NCBI GenBank assembly: GCA_965279135.1
Contig: OZ257133.1
Location: forward strand, 620,001-684,000
From: Croceimicrobium sp965279135
GTDB lineage: Bacteria > Bacteroidota > Bacteroidia > Flavobacteriales > Schleiferiaceae
Direction of reading: 5' to 3'
DNA: 64,000 bases
The notes under the pieces are model-generated. The model did not search any database, was not told the DNA's origin, and worked only from the letters and a program-made list of their open reading frames with translations. The position numbers and the translations under genes are program-made. Below, in pieces: positions 51,696 to 61,161 of the stretch (its first letter is position 1; every line of letters begins with the position of its first letter).

Positions 51696-52979
51696 ATGAA
51701 AATCATTAGTATCATCGCTTTTGCTCCACGCATTAATCTGGCAGAAAATCGCTTCAAGGATATCTATGAATATACTGAGCACTACCAGAAGAATGTGGGA
51801 CGAGTAGAGTATCTCGATATAGATGAGCCTATAAAAAGAGTGTTTTTTTATGATGAGTTTGCCTTAAATCAAGCAGAACGTTTGGTCCCATTTTATGATG
51901 GGGAAGATGTTCAGATTGAACTATGGCGTCCATATCAAGACATTTCAAAAGTGTATAGTAAAGAAATTGCGGGTGTAAACTGCAAGCTTATTCCTGCTAA
52001 TACTTACAAGGATCGTTTAGGGCGAAAGCGCACTAAAAGTGATCTAATGATTTCGATGCTCAAGGAGGAGATCAAGAAAGGAGCAGTCCTCATCACAAAT
52101 TTTCCTTCTAACTATACCCAGTACATTCTGGATGAAATTGGCAACAAGGCGGCAGTAGTTACAAACAAAAGGGGATTTTGGTTTGAGAATTTCAAAGCGG
52201 ACGATGTTCCATTCTTAAAGCTTCCCTACCATTGGAACAAAAAGCGTAAGCAGGAGCGGTTGTTGAAGAAAGGATATATCGATCAATACGGCAGTGTTTC
52301 TATAACTACCGAGATCGATTATCTGGAAAGCCTTGGTTTCAAGAACTATTTCTACCATCAAGATGGGGTCGACTTCAATTTCTTTAAGCCAGTAGAGGAT
52401 AAAGCTGCTGTTAGAAAGGAGCTTGGATTAGATCCGAGCAAGAAGATGGTGATGTACACCGGTAAGTTTTATAAGACGAAAGGTGCAGATAAGCTAATTG
52501 ATGCTTACAACGGCTTACCGAATAAGTCAGAAATCCAGCTGGTTATGATAGGAGGAGGAGAGACTGACGAGTTCTATCAGTATGGTAAGGAGAGTGGTGT
52601 AACCATGGTAGAGAAAACTCATCGGTCGCGTTTGCTCAAATATTATCAAGCCACCGATGTGTACATCATGCCTATAGTGGATCATTATGTAAAGCATTTT
52701 GGAGGTATGGGACGCTCAACGATCGAGGCCCTGGCTTGCGGAGCCCCTGTTATGACCGATCAGCTTATGCATTTTGAAGGTGGAAAAGAGGAGGCAATGC
52801 AGGTTGGGCGTATGCTAGAATATCCTGACAAAATGGTGGATAATCTATACTACCTTCTTGAACATAATAGTGAGTTTACCCAATGCCGCGAACTGGCCGA
52901 GAAGTACTACAATATGGATCGTTGCACCTTGCGCATAAAGGAGAAGATTGATCTTTTATACAAGCAGTACTATTCTTGA
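51696..52979 (+). CDS. Glycosyltransferase family 4-like
   Basis: A 427-residue GT-B enzyme. The C-terminal half is a clear GT4 domain: KMVMYTGKFYKTKGADKLID near residue 249, LVMIGGGETDEFYQY, and GRSTIEALACGAPVMTD (about 342-358) with the catalytic Glu. The N-terminal half is less usual (IISIIAFAPRINLAENR) and looks divergent from other GT4 members here. It follows the epimerase by 21 bases. Donor and acceptor are unknown. Confidence 0.87.
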   Translation: MKIISIIAFAPRINLAENRFKDIYEYTEHYQKNVGRVEYLDIDEPIKRVFFYDEFALNQAERLVPFYDGEDVQIELWRPYQDISKVYSKEIAGVNCKLIPANTYKDRLGRKRTKSDLMISMLKEEIKKGAVLITNFPSNYTQYILDEIGNKAAVVTNKRGFWFENFKADDVPFLKLPYHWNKKRKQERLLKKGYIDQYGSVSITTEIDYLESLGFKNYFYHQDGVDFNFFKPVEDKAAVRKELGLDPSKKMVMYTGKFYKTKGADKLIDAYNGLPNKSEIQLVMIGGGETDEFYQYGKESGVTMVEKTHRSRLLKYYQATDVYIMPIVDHYVKHFGGMGRSTIEALACGAPVMTDQLMHFEGGKEEAMQVGRMLEYPDKMVDNLYYLLEHNSEFTQCRELAEKYYNMDRCTLRIKEKIDLLYKQYYS

Positions 52980-52997
52980 ATGACTCATTGAGAGATC

Positions 52998-54017
52998 ATG
53001 CAAAAAATTAAGCTGGTATACATTTTAGGTTTTGGTCACAGTGGGTCTACTCTTCTGGACCTCATTCTTGGGGCAATGCCTAAAGCGGAGTCTGTTGGTG
53101 AGATTATAAGGCTACGCAAGGAGCTTGATTGGAATCACCCCTGCACTTGCGGAATTGACCTAAAGGATTGTCCATATTGGACCCCGGTTTTAAGTGCTTT
53201 TGAATCTAAATTGGAAGAATATGCGGACTCACAGGATATTTATGAGTTCACGAAAGTTCTTAGAAAGCCAGAAGCACAGTCCTATTTTTCTAAGGTATTT
53301 AAGGGACTAAAGGCAGAGGTTCCTCATGATCTGGTTAAAAACTATGGTCAGCGCACCTATGCCTTGTTTGAAGAGATATTGAAGCATAGTGGAAGGGATT
53401 ATATAGTTGACTCTTCAAAAAACCACCGAAGGTTGATCTTATTGTGGCTTTCCGGACTCTTTGATATAAAAGTGATTTATCTCTATCGAAATAGTCCTGA
53501 ACTCATTAATTCTCTACGTAGAAGAATGAGTAATGAGTTCAAGGAGGTGATGGATCATAATAAGGGTAGAGAATTGGACCCGGAATATGTAAAACGCTTA
53601 AAGAAAAAGCTAGATAAAACCGCTAGCCCTAAGGATATTGCGAAGTATGTAGTTAGCATACGACAATCTTTGAAGAACAAGCTTAAAAGTCTGGATTACC
53701 TTAAAGCACATGGGCTTGCAAAAGAGGATTTGTTTTTTCTTAATTATCGACAGATGGTAGAGAATCCTTCTGAGGTTATTAAGTTCATAAGTGAGCAATT
53801 CGATCTCGACTTTAATGAAAATGCGCTTGATTATAATTCAGAGGAATATTTCCTTAAAAACATGGGTCATAATCTAGGGGGCAACTTTATGCGAACAAAA
53901 GGTGCCAAACCGATTACTGCTAAAACTCCCAAACCGCTCTCTACCTTGGATACCCTTTTAAATGGATTACTGGGGGGAAGGAGTTCAGATAATGAATTTG
54001 CTGAGCTAATAAAATAG
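52998..54017 (+). CDS. Sulfotransferase family protein
   Basis: A 339-residue protein with the PAPS loop VYILGFGHSGSTLLDLILG at the N-terminus and the second contact region VIYLYRNSPELINSLRRRM (about 156-174). A Cys cluster (HPCTCGIDLKDCPYW, about 50-64) is a feature of this sulfotransferase group. It starts 18 bases after the glycosyltransferase. The 49-base gap behind it shows nothing recognisable. Confidence 0.83.
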   Translation: MQKIKLVYILGFGHSGSTLLDLILGAMPKAESVGEIIRLRKELDWNHPCTCGIDLKDCPYWTPVLSAFESKLEEYADSQDIYEFTKVLRKPEAQSYFSKVFKGLKAEVPHDLVKNYGQRTYALFEEILKHSGRDYIVDSSKNHRRLILLWLSGLFDIKVIYLYRNSPELINSLRRRMSNEFKEVMDHNKGRELDPEYVKRLKKKLDKTASPKDIAKYVVSIRQSLKNKLKSLDYLKAHGLAKEDLFFLNYRQMVENPSEVIKFISEQFDLDFNENALDYNSEEYFLKNMGHNLGGNFMRTKGAKPITAKTPKPLSTLDTLLNGLLGGRSSDNEFAELIK

Positions 54018-54066
54018 AGCTAATCCTAATTAAGAAGAGATTACATTTCCTTAACTAAGGCTGATA

Positions 54067-55206
54067 ATGACTAAACAGGACGGTAAAAAAAGACTCACCT
54101 TCATGAACGGGGGGAAGCACTTTTGGAATCGTGAGCGCAAAATTGTTAGTGCTCTGCGAGACGACTATGAAATCCAATTAGTCATTAATCACTCAGGAGA
54201 CCTAAATTATAATATCGATGGGATTAACTCCTTTGCCTCAGAAAATGATATCGAACTAGTAATCGTCGACTTTACAAATCGAAAGGCAAGCAGTATAAAG
54301 GGAGTTTGGAAAGATTTTTCAACGATAAGTAAAATACGCTCCTTTAAACCTGATTATATCTACATCGAGAGTTTTGGTAGCTTATTCTTCGCCTTATACT
54401 CAGGCCTCTTTTTACCAAGAAAAAAAGTGATTTTTTCAATTTTGGACTATAAGCTCCATCCCTATGGAGAGTCTGTTGGAAAGAGGTCTGAAAAGATTTA
54501 TCAGAAAATCTACCTCACTTATTTTCGGAACTTTCATCTTTTCTCCTCAGAACAAGCTAAGGCCCTGCGCTTAGATCATCCTTCCAAACGTACTGAATAC
54601 ATTAAGTTGTTCTTAATAGAGAATGATTTTCCCGAAGCTATTCCTACTCAGGATCGATCATTTAAGACCCTGAATTTCCTCTATTTTGGCAAAATATATC
54701 ACTATAAGGGAGTAGATATATTGATTCAGGCTGCCGAACTGTTAGCGTCTAAACGCCAGGATTTTAAGGTAACCATAGCGGGCAGGGCAAAGGACTTCGA
54801 AGAATACCGAAAGCTTGTAAAGCATCCCGAAATATTTGATTTTAAGATTCACTACTTAGATCGTGAAGAGATTCCAGAAATCTTTCATCAGGCTTCGTAC
54901 TTTGTTTTGCCTTATCGAGAGGTAACGCAAAGTGGTCCTCTTAGCCTGGCTTTTCATTTTGGAATTTGTCCGATAACATCAGATATAGGAGGCTTTAAGG
55001 AACTAATTGATGACGGAAACAATGGTTTTACCTTCGAGTCTGAAAACCCTCAATCTCTAGCCGAATTAATGGCCGGACTTTTAGATGCTGAAGAATCAGT
55101 TCATCATTCAAATCAGAATAAACTTCAGGAGTTTGTGAAGCATGAATATGCGATAGATAAATTCATCAAGGACTATAAACAGATGTTTGAAAACCTTGTC
55201 GGATGA
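54067..55206 (+). CDS. Glycosyltransferase family 4
   Basis: A 379-residue GT-B glycosyltransferase. The C-terminal half has NFLYFGKIYHYKGVDILIQA (about 198-217), VTIAGRAKD, and YFVLPYREVTQSGPLSLAF (about 280-298); the usual Glu of the GT4 EX7E motif is replaced here, so donor binding may be altered. The N-terminus (FMNGGKHFWNRERKI) is typical of this fold. It overlaps the next gene by ATGA. Confidence 0.84.
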   Translation: MTKQDGKKRLTFMNGGKHFWNRERKIVSALRDDYEIQLVINHSGDLNYNIDGINSFASENDIELVIVDFTNRKASSIKGVWKDFSTISKIRSFKPDYIYIESFGSLFFALYSGLFLPRKKVIFSILDYKLHPYGESVGKRSEKIYQKIYLTYFRNFHLFSSEQAKALRLDHPSKRTEYIKLFLIENDFPEAIPTQDRSFKTLNFLYFGKIYHYKGVDILIQAAELLASKRQDFKVTIAGRAKDFEEYRKLVKHPEIFDFKIHYLDREEIPEIFHQASYFVLPYREVTQSGPLSLAFHFGICPITSDIGGFKELIDDGNNGFTFESENPQSLAELMAGLLDAEESVHHSNQNKLQEFVKHEYAIDKFIKDYKQMFENLVG

Positions 55207-56303
55207 ATAATTCCAGCGAAGTCACTTTAGGTAAACGAATTTTGGTTTCAGCCAATATGGGACCAGGTACTCTAAGGGCCAAAATTCAACCTTTGGCAGG
55301 GATGCCCGAGGTAGATGAGATATTAATTCTTAGAAAGGAGCCCGCAGATGTAATTTCAAAAGTTCGGTATTTGAATATGCCAAAGGCAGTAAAGAACTCC
55401 CTCGTTCATTTGCTTTTACATCCGCTTTATCTCGCCTATTACGCTCGCAAGTATAAGGTGGATGTGATCATTGGATATCACTTTGTTCCGTATGCATTTT
55501 TTGCTCACATCGCATCCAGGTTATCAGGCAAACCCTTTATAGTTGCTCAAACCGGTTTATTGGTGCAGAATATCCCTCGCTCTAGCTTTAAAGGCAGATG
55601 GATAAGTTTAATCCTCAAACGAGCTAGATTTCTTTATACCCCTGGAAAGCAGTCAAGGAATTTTTGGGAAAAATGGGGCGTCGATCCATTGAAGATTCGA
55701 ACTCTTCACAGTACAATAGATACCGGAGCCTTTCAAAGGATAAAGGGTCAGGAGAAATATGATTTTGTATTTGTCGGTCGGCTCAATCCCATCAAGCAAA
55801 TTGATTTAATTATTAGTGGATTTCATAGGTTGCATCAAACCAATTCCGAACTTAAACTTCTTATAGTAGGTGGAGGACCTATCGAAGAAGAACTAAAGAA
55901 TCAGGTTGAAAGATTCAAGCTTAATTCCTCAATTGATTTCGCTGGTTTTCAGACTGATGTTAAAGGTTTTCTTGATAAGGCACCATTTTTCATTATGGCT
56001 TCAAAGTCTGAAGGTTTACCATGCGCAATTATGGAAGCTATGAGTAATGGCAATATTGTATTGTCAACCTTAGTTGGAAACATACCAGATTTAATTGATG
56101 ATGGTGTAACCGGTATTGCCATTAATAGTGGTACCGATGAAGCCATATATGAAGCCATGAAAAGAGCCATCAATCTTAAAGATGAAGATCGACAGAGATT
56201 GGTTAGGGATGGTCGAAAATTAATTGAGGATCATCATTCCTTTTCCAGTGCTCAACTCATGTGGAGGGAAGTATTTACAAGTCTAAAAGCTCAGAATGTA
56301 TAG
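55203..56303 (+). CDS. Glycosyltransferase family 4
   Basis: A 366-residue GT-B glycosyltransferase. It has FVFVGRLNPIKQIDLIISG (about 182-200), LLIVGGGPIEEELKNQ, and the donor-binding SKSEGLPCAIMEAMSNGNIV (about 262-281) with both glutamates of the EX7E motif. It overlaps the GT4 gene before it by four bases and the CapK-like gene by eight, so it is clearly translated as part of the same unit. Substrate unknown. Confidence 0.9.
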   Translation: MNNSSEVTLGKRILVSANMGPGTLRAKIQPLAGMPEVDEILILRKEPADVISKVRYLNMPKAVKNSLVHLLLHPLYLAYYARKYKVDVIIGYHFVPYAFFAHIASRLSGKPFIVAQTGLLVQNIPRSSFKGRWISLILKRARFLYTPGKQSRNFWEKWGVDPLKIRTLHSTIDTGAFQRIKGQEKYDFVFVGRLNPIKQIDLIISGFHRLHQTNSELKLLIVGGGPIEEELKNQVERFKLNSSIDFAGFQTDVKGFLDKAPFFIMASKSEGLPCAIMEAMSNGNIVLSTLVGNIPDLIDDGVTGIAINSGTDEAIYEAMKRAINLKDEDRQRLVRDGRKLIEDHHSFSSAQLMWREVFTSLKAQNV

Positions 56304-57624
56304 CGTTAGGACTCGAATTCTAGACTTTCTTGGTAAATCCAATATTGATTCCTGGACGAAATTCGTAATGAAATCTCAAGACTGGTCTCAAGATCAGATT
56401 CGACAGTACCAGGAGGAACAGTTTCATCGATTGGTGGATCATGTTTTTTCTAATTCCCCTTTCTACATGAAGTACTTTGCAGAAAGAGGAATTGAAAGAT
56501 CCGATTTGAAGAGCCTTGATGATATCGGGAAGTTTCCCGTTATGCGTCGGGAGGATGTTGCTGAAAATCTAGATGATCTACTTGCAACCAATATGGCTCA
56601 TTTTGCGCCAATGAAACGTAGCACAGGAGGAACTACCGGAACTCCTCTCGTCTATTACAGCGACAAGGAAGCTTGGAGCTTAGGATGGGCGCTCAAGCTT
56701 CGTGATTGGTCTTATGGTAATTATAGCCTCGGTCAGAAGATGGGCGTATTTGCGGGTGGCTCTCTAATACCAAATAGTGGATTCAATCTTAAAAGAGAAA
56801 TCTGGAACAAGATTACCGGAATACACCCTTTTCCTATGGCGCATTATAATGACGCGGCATTTGCTAAAGCCCAAAAGGAAGTTGTTTCAGGTAAATTTCA
56901 ATTTCTAAGGGGTTATCCAACAAGTCTCCTAAGTTTTGCTGAGTATTTAAAGCGAAAAGGAGAGGTTCTTCCGATGAAAGCTATTTTTAGCACGGCCGAA
57001 GTTTTGCAACCCGCACATAGAGAGATAATAGAAGAGGTATTCCAAACCAAAGTATTTGATCAATACGGGTGCGCAGATAGCGGTGGGCATGCCAGCCAGC
57101 GCGATGCATCTGCTGGTTTTCAAATATCCTTTGAACCTAGTTTTTCTGAGTTTATAAATCCCGAGAAAAACTATGATGGTGAGGAAATTGTGGAATTAAT
57201 CTTCACTAATTGGTATAACTATTCTATGCCGGTTTTGCGATATGCCCCTGGTGATTTGGCTACCATAGATAATGCTTCTACCTCACAGGATGGTCAAACT
57301 CCCAACCTTAAAAGAATAATTGGAAGGACTACGGAACGGATAAAATTTGCCAATGGAAATATTCTAGCTGGCCCGGCTTTTACCTTGTTCTTTCGCTTGT
57401 TCGAATTGAAATCATATCAGCTTATTCAGACAGGTCCTTTGAGCATTGCCGTAAACTTGATTCCAAAGGAAGGGTTTAGTCCGGCTGATAAACAGAAGAT
57501 TGCTGAAAATCTTGCCCATCACGCTGGTCCAGAAGTGGAAGTAGACATAAGAATTGTGTCCGAAATAAAGCCTGCGGCTTCTGGGAAACATAGATTCATC
57601 ATAGCCTTAAAAGAAGATCAATGA
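56296..57624 (+). CDS. CapK-like phenylacetate-CoA ligase family protein
   Basis: Adenylate-forming enzyme of 442 residues. The AMP-binding loop is KRSTGGTTGTPLVYY (about 109-123), with FDQYGCADSGGHA (about 254-266) and VLRYAPGDLA (about 311-320) further on. CapK-like members occur in capsule clusters of many bacteria; their substrate is not established, but activation of a small acid for transfer to an amino sugar is plausible (inference). It overlaps the sulfotransferase gene downstream by four bases. Confidence 0.85.
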   Translation: MYSVRTRILDFLGKSNIDSWTKFVMKSQDWSQDQIRQYQEEQFHRLVDHVFSNSPFYMKYFAERGIERSDLKSLDDIGKFPVMRREDVAENLDDLLATNMAHFAPMKRSTGGTTGTPLVYYSDKEAWSLGWALKLRDWSYGNYSLGQKMGVFAGGSLIPNSGFNLKREIWNKITGIHPFPMAHYNDAAFAKAQKEVVSGKFQFLRGYPTSLLSFAEYLKRKGEVLPMKAIFSTAEVLQPAHREIIEEVFQTKVFDQYGCADSGGHASQRDASAGFQISFEPSFSEFINPEKNYDGEEIVELIFTNWYNYSMPVLRYAPGDLATIDNASTSQDGQTPNLKRIIGRTTERIKFANGNILAGPAFTLFFRLFELKSYQLIQTGPLSIAVNLIPKEGFSPADKQKIAENLAHHAGPEVEVDIRIVSEIKPAASGKHRFIIALKEDQ

Positions 57625-58472
57625 GCAAAAATGTAAATGCAGGATATGATCATGTGATTTTTTTTCACATGTTAAAAACCGGCGGAAACACCATTAAATC
57701 GGTTATTAATAAGAATTATCATCCTGAGGAGGTCTTTCAAATAACCAAACTAGGTTATCAAACTGGTCCTTTGGATCATTTTAAATCTCTTCCTGCTGAA
57801 GATCGTAATAAAATCAAGCTGTTTCGTGGACATCAATCATTTGGGATGCACGAGTATTTCGACGGAAGAACGGCCTATTTTTCATTTGTTAGAGAGCCAA
57901 TTTCGCGTCTGATTTCCTTTTATAATCATATTCATTCCTTACCTAATCCCAGATTTAGGAATATGATTCCACTGGAGGAGCGGGACTCATTTGGAGCGTT
58001 TATACAGAACATTGATAAGTATCATGAGCAAGGAAACAATGGTCAAAGCCGGGTGATGGCCGGTAAGGATCTTCCTGCGGATGAACTTTATGATCAGGCT
58101 ATACAGAACATTGAAAACCACTTTCTTTTTTTAGGCTTAACAGAAAGGTTTGATGAGGCGCTCATTTTACTTAAGAAGGAATTAAACTGGGACTCAATTT
58201 CCTACGTCAAAAGGAAGGTTAGCAAAAAGGTTCTTACCAAGCAGAGTATATCCGAAGAAGATATTGCTCTTGCGAAAGAGCTTAATCAAGCTGATATTAA
58301 GTTGTATGACTATGCCAAGCAGAGTTTTGAAGAAAAGCTCTTGGAGAATCGAGATTTAATTGAGGCAGAGTTAAGAAAGCTTCAGTTCAGTAATAAGGTG
58401 AAGCAGAACATCTATGATATCGGCTCTCCAATAAAACAAAAGGCTAAAAAATTGATCAAGCGAAAAAGGTAA
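57621..58472 (+). CDS. Sulfotransferase family 2-like protein
   Basis: A 283-residue protein with the PAPS loop IFFHMLKTGGNTIKSVIN (about 13-30), the wording (H-LKTGG-T) of heparan/chondroitin-type sulfotransferases, and the second contact YFSFVREPISRLISFYNH (about 86-103). The C-terminal 60 residues are basic and helical. It is the fifth sulfotransferase-fold gene in the window and of a different subfamily from the others. It overlaps the CapK-like gene by ATGA. Confidence 0.86.
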   Translation: MSKNVNAGYDHVIFFHMLKTGGNTIKSVINKNYHPEEVFQITKLGYQTGPLDHFKSLPAEDRNKIKLFRGHQSFGMHEYFDGRTAYFSFVREPISRLISFYNHIHSLPNPRFRNMIPLEERDSFGAFIQNIDKYHEQGNNGQSRVMAGKDLPADELYDQAIQNIENHFLFLGLTERFDEALILLKKELNWDSISYVKRKVSKKVLTKQSISEEDIALAKELNQADIKLYDYAKQSFEEKLLENRDLIEAELRKLQFSNKVKQNIYDIGSPIKQKAKKLIKRKR

Positions 58473-58500
58473 ATCCTTTTAGCACAATCTCCCCCGAATT

Positions 58501-58977
58501 ATGGCCAATAACGAACGATCTTTTTCCTTGGTTTTAAAAGGTGTTTGGATTCGATTTTTATCGATTATCATCCCCTTTACCTTTCCGGCTCATATTACTA
58601 CCGCCTTACACCGTATGCGTGGTGTTAAGGTCGGATCGGGTTCGAAGATTAGCAGAACAGCATATATTGAGGATTCAGATCCCAGTTTAGTTCGTATAGG
58701 AGAAAAAGTCTGGATAACGGCGGGTGTGATGATCCTTTGTCATCAAAGGGATTTAAGTCATTATAAAATTGGTCAGGCCGTAATGGACTGTCCTCTAAAA
58801 ACAGCCCCTGTGACTGTAAAAGATGGGGCTCATATTGGTATTGGAGCGATATTAATGCCCGGTGTTACAATTGGAGAAGGGGCGGTAATTGGAGCAGGAT
58901 CGGTAGTTACAAAGGATATTCCAGATCACTCAGTAGCTGCGGGAATACCGGCTAAAGTTTTAAAAAAATTCAGCTGA
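58501..58977 (+). CDS. Acyltransferase with left-handed beta helix (hexapeptide repeat)
   Basis: A 158-residue protein whose C-terminal two thirds is a hexapeptide-repeat helix: VTVKDGAHIGIGAILMPGVT, IGEGAVIGAGSVVTKDIPDH (about 122-141) and SVAAGIPAKVLKK. A hydrophobic N-terminal stretch (about 15-27) suggests membrane contact. It resembles capsule O-acetyltransferases. It probably acetylates a sugar of the repeat unit. The DUF354 gene starts one base after its stop. Confidence 0.85.
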   Translation: MANNERSFSLVLKGVWIRFLSIIIPFTFPAHITTALHRMRGVKVGSGSKISRTAYIEDSDPSLVRIGEKVWITAGVMILCHQRDLSHYKIGQAVMDCPLKTAPVTVKDGAHIGIGAILMPGVTIGEGAVIGAGSVVTKDIPDHSVAAGIPAKVLKKFS

Positions 58978-58978
58978 G

Positions 58979-60025
58979 ATGAATCTTCTATTTGAGTTCT
59001 CACATCCAAAGCATTATTACCAATATCGAGCCCTGATCAAGCGATATGAAAGAGAGGGTCATAATATTAGATTCTTAGCCAGGGATAAAGATGTACTCCT
59101 GGAATTACTCCGATCTGAAGGATATGATTATGAAATTCTTGGAGTTCATAAGAAAGGGATCTTCGGAAAGCTGCTTGCTATACCTTCTTTAATAATCAAT
59201 TACATTAAAGTAAGCCTCAAATTCAAACCGGATTACATTTTATCAAAGGCATCTCCCTATGCGGTATTTGCGAGGCTTGTTAGAAAGGTTAGAACTGTTA
59301 TCACCCCTGATTCTGAAGTAGTAGAGCTCACCAAAAAGTTTGTGGCGCCCCTATCTAACTTAATTATAACTCCAGATAATTATCAGATCAATCACGGTTC
59401 AAAGCATCTGAAATTGCAAGGCTTCTTTGAGGAATTGTACCTATCTCCACTAGGATTTACTCCCAATCAAAAAATTGTCGAGGAGTATGGTATTGATTTG
59501 GGAAAGCCTTATTTCATTTTAAGATTTGTGGGTTGGGATGCGAACCATGATTTAGGCCAGTTTGGATTCTCAGATTTTCAGAAGATCGAATTAGTCCGAC
59601 AATTAGAAATTGTTGGTTCGGTGTATATATCCGCAGAGACTAGGAATGCGCCCAAGGAAATTCAGGATCGGATTTTGAAAATTGATCCGAAGCATATTCA
59701 TCAGGTATTACATTTTGCCTCAGGGTATATCGGCGACTCCCAAACAATGGCTACAGAATCCTCACTCTTGGGAACGCCTTCTATCCGCTACAATTCATTT
59801 GTGGGCCCTAACGATATGTCGAACTTCAGGGTATTGGAAAATGATCATCATTTATTGATGAACTTCCGTGATTTCGATAAGGTGAAAAACGCGATCCAAA
59901 CGGTATTTAAGGACCAGAATAGTAAATCAAATTGGTTGAATAAGCGCAAAGAGTACTTTGCTTCTAAACCTGACGTAAACGATCAATTCTATCAGCATTT
60001 GGGAATTAAGGCGGATTCGAAATGA
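58979..60025 (+). CDS. DUF354 family protein (GT-B-like)
   Basis: A 348-residue protein of the DUF354 family, which has a GT-B fold like UDP-GlcNAc 2-epimerase and some glycosyltransferases. Blocks: LLFEFSHPKHYYQYRALIKR at the start, KPDYILSKASPYAVFARLVRK (split about 82-102), LRFVGWDANHDL and GYIGDSQTMATESSLLGTPS (about 258-277), the last resembling the donor-binding site of related enzymes. Function unknown. It overlaps wecB by four bases, so the two act in the same unit. Confidence 0.82.
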   Translation: MNLLFEFSHPKHYYQYRALIKRYEREGHNIRFLARDKDVLLELLRSEGYDYEILGVHKKGIFGKLLAIPSLIINYIKVSLKFKPDYILSKASPYAVFARLVRKVRTVITPDSEVVELTKKFVAPLSNLIITPDNYQINHGSKHLKLQGFFEELYLSPLGFTPNQKIVEEYGIDLGKPYFILRFVGWDANHDLGQFGFSDFQKIELVRQLEIVGSVYISAETRNAPKEIQDRILKIDPKHIHQVLHFASGYIGDSQTMATESSLLGTPSIRYNSFVGPNDMSNFRVLENDHHLLMNFRDFDKVKNAIQTVFKDQNSKSNWLNKRKEYFASKPDVNDQFYQHLGIKADSK

Positions 60026-61161
60026 AAAAGATACTAACTGTAGTTGGAGCAAGACCTCAGATTATTAAGGCTTCGGCAATAAGTCGAGCCATTGAGGAGC
60101 ATTACAAGGATCAATTACAAGAAGTGATTGTACATACCGGTCAGCATTATGATCAACAGATGTCGGATGTTTTTTTCCAGGAGTTACGCATACCAAAGCC
60201 GGATTTCAATCTAGGGGTGGGATCTGGTAGTCATGGTAAACAGACTGGAAAAATGATCGAAGGTTTAGAGGAGGTGATTTTAAAGGTTGCACCGGATTGT
60301 GTATTAGTTTATGGAGATACCAATTCTACTCTTGCCGCTAGTGTTGCAGCATCTAAGATTCATGTGCCTATTGTGCATGTGGAGGCCGGATTGCGGTCAT
60401 TTAACCGGAGAATGCCGGAGGAGGTAAATCGCGTAGTCTGTGATCACCTGTCTACATTACTTTTTTCGCCAACTAAGAAGGGTTATGATCAGCTAATCAA
60501 AGAGGGATTTGAAAAGCAGGAAGGCCCATATACTGCAGAACATCCTGGAGTCTTCCATTGCGGAGATGTGATGTTTGACAATTCACTTTTCTTCTCTGAG
60601 CTTGCAAAAAGTGATTCCACCGTATTAGAGGAAAATCAATTAGAAGCGAACCGCTACATCTTAGCAACGATTCACAGAGATCATAATACGGATGATCCGG
60701 ATTCCTTGGAATCCATTTTTAGAGCTATAGCTGAAATAGGAAAAGAAATACCGGTTCTGCTGCCAATTCATCCCAGGACTAAGTTGCGTATTAGTGAACA
60801 TCCTAACCCGAATTTAAAAACACTAATAGAATCTAGTAAGGGTATTAAAATTATTGAACCCGTCTCCTTTCTTGACATGATTCAATTAGAACGAAATTCT
60901 AAAATGATCATTACCGATTCTGGTGGGGTGCAAAAGGAATCCTATTTCTTCGCTAAGCCTTGCGTAATACTTCGTCCACAAACGGAATGGACGGAAGTAC
61001 TAGATACTGGTTTAGCAAAGTTGGCGGATGCAGACTATGATAAGATTATGGAAGCCTTCAGTAGCTTAATCAAGCTCCAAGGCAAAGAATTTCCAGTCAT
61101 CTTTGGTGATGGTAATGCTGGGAAATTCATATGTGAACGAATAATTAACGACCTGGCGTAG
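60022..61161 (+). CDS. wecB: Non-hydrolysing UDP-GlcNAc 2-epimerase
   Basis: Converts UDP-GlcNAc to UDP-ManNAc. The 379-residue protein has TVVGARPQIIKASAISRAI at the start, HTGQHYDQQMSDVFF, VYGDTNSTLAASVAA (about 95-109), HVEAGLRSFNRRMPEE (about 118-133) and the C-terminal SFLDMIQLERNSKMIITDSGG and QKESYF substrate loop. With a UDP-ManNAc dehydrogenase-like gene at 42417 it could supply UDP-ManNAcA. It overlaps DUF354 by ATGA; a 91-base gap with a possible gene relic follows. Confidence 0.93.
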   Translation: MKKILTVVGARPQIIKASAISRAIEEHYKDQLQEVIVHTGQHYDQQMSDVFFQELRIPKPDFNLGVGSGSHGKQTGKMIEGLEEVILKVAPDCVLVYGDTNSTLAASVAASKIHVPIVHVEAGLRSFNRRMPEEVNRVVCDHLSTLLFSPTKKGYDQLIKEGFEKQEGPYTAEHPGVFHCGDVMFDNSLFFSELAKSDSTVLEENQLEANRYILATIHRDHNTDDPDSLESIFRAIAEIGKEIPVLLPIHPRTKLRISEHPNPNLKTLIESSKGIKIIEPVSFLDMIQLERNSKMIITDSGGVQKESYFFAKPCVILRPQTEWTEVLDTGLAKLADADYDKIMEAFSSLIKLQGKEFPVIFGDGNAGKFICERIINDLA

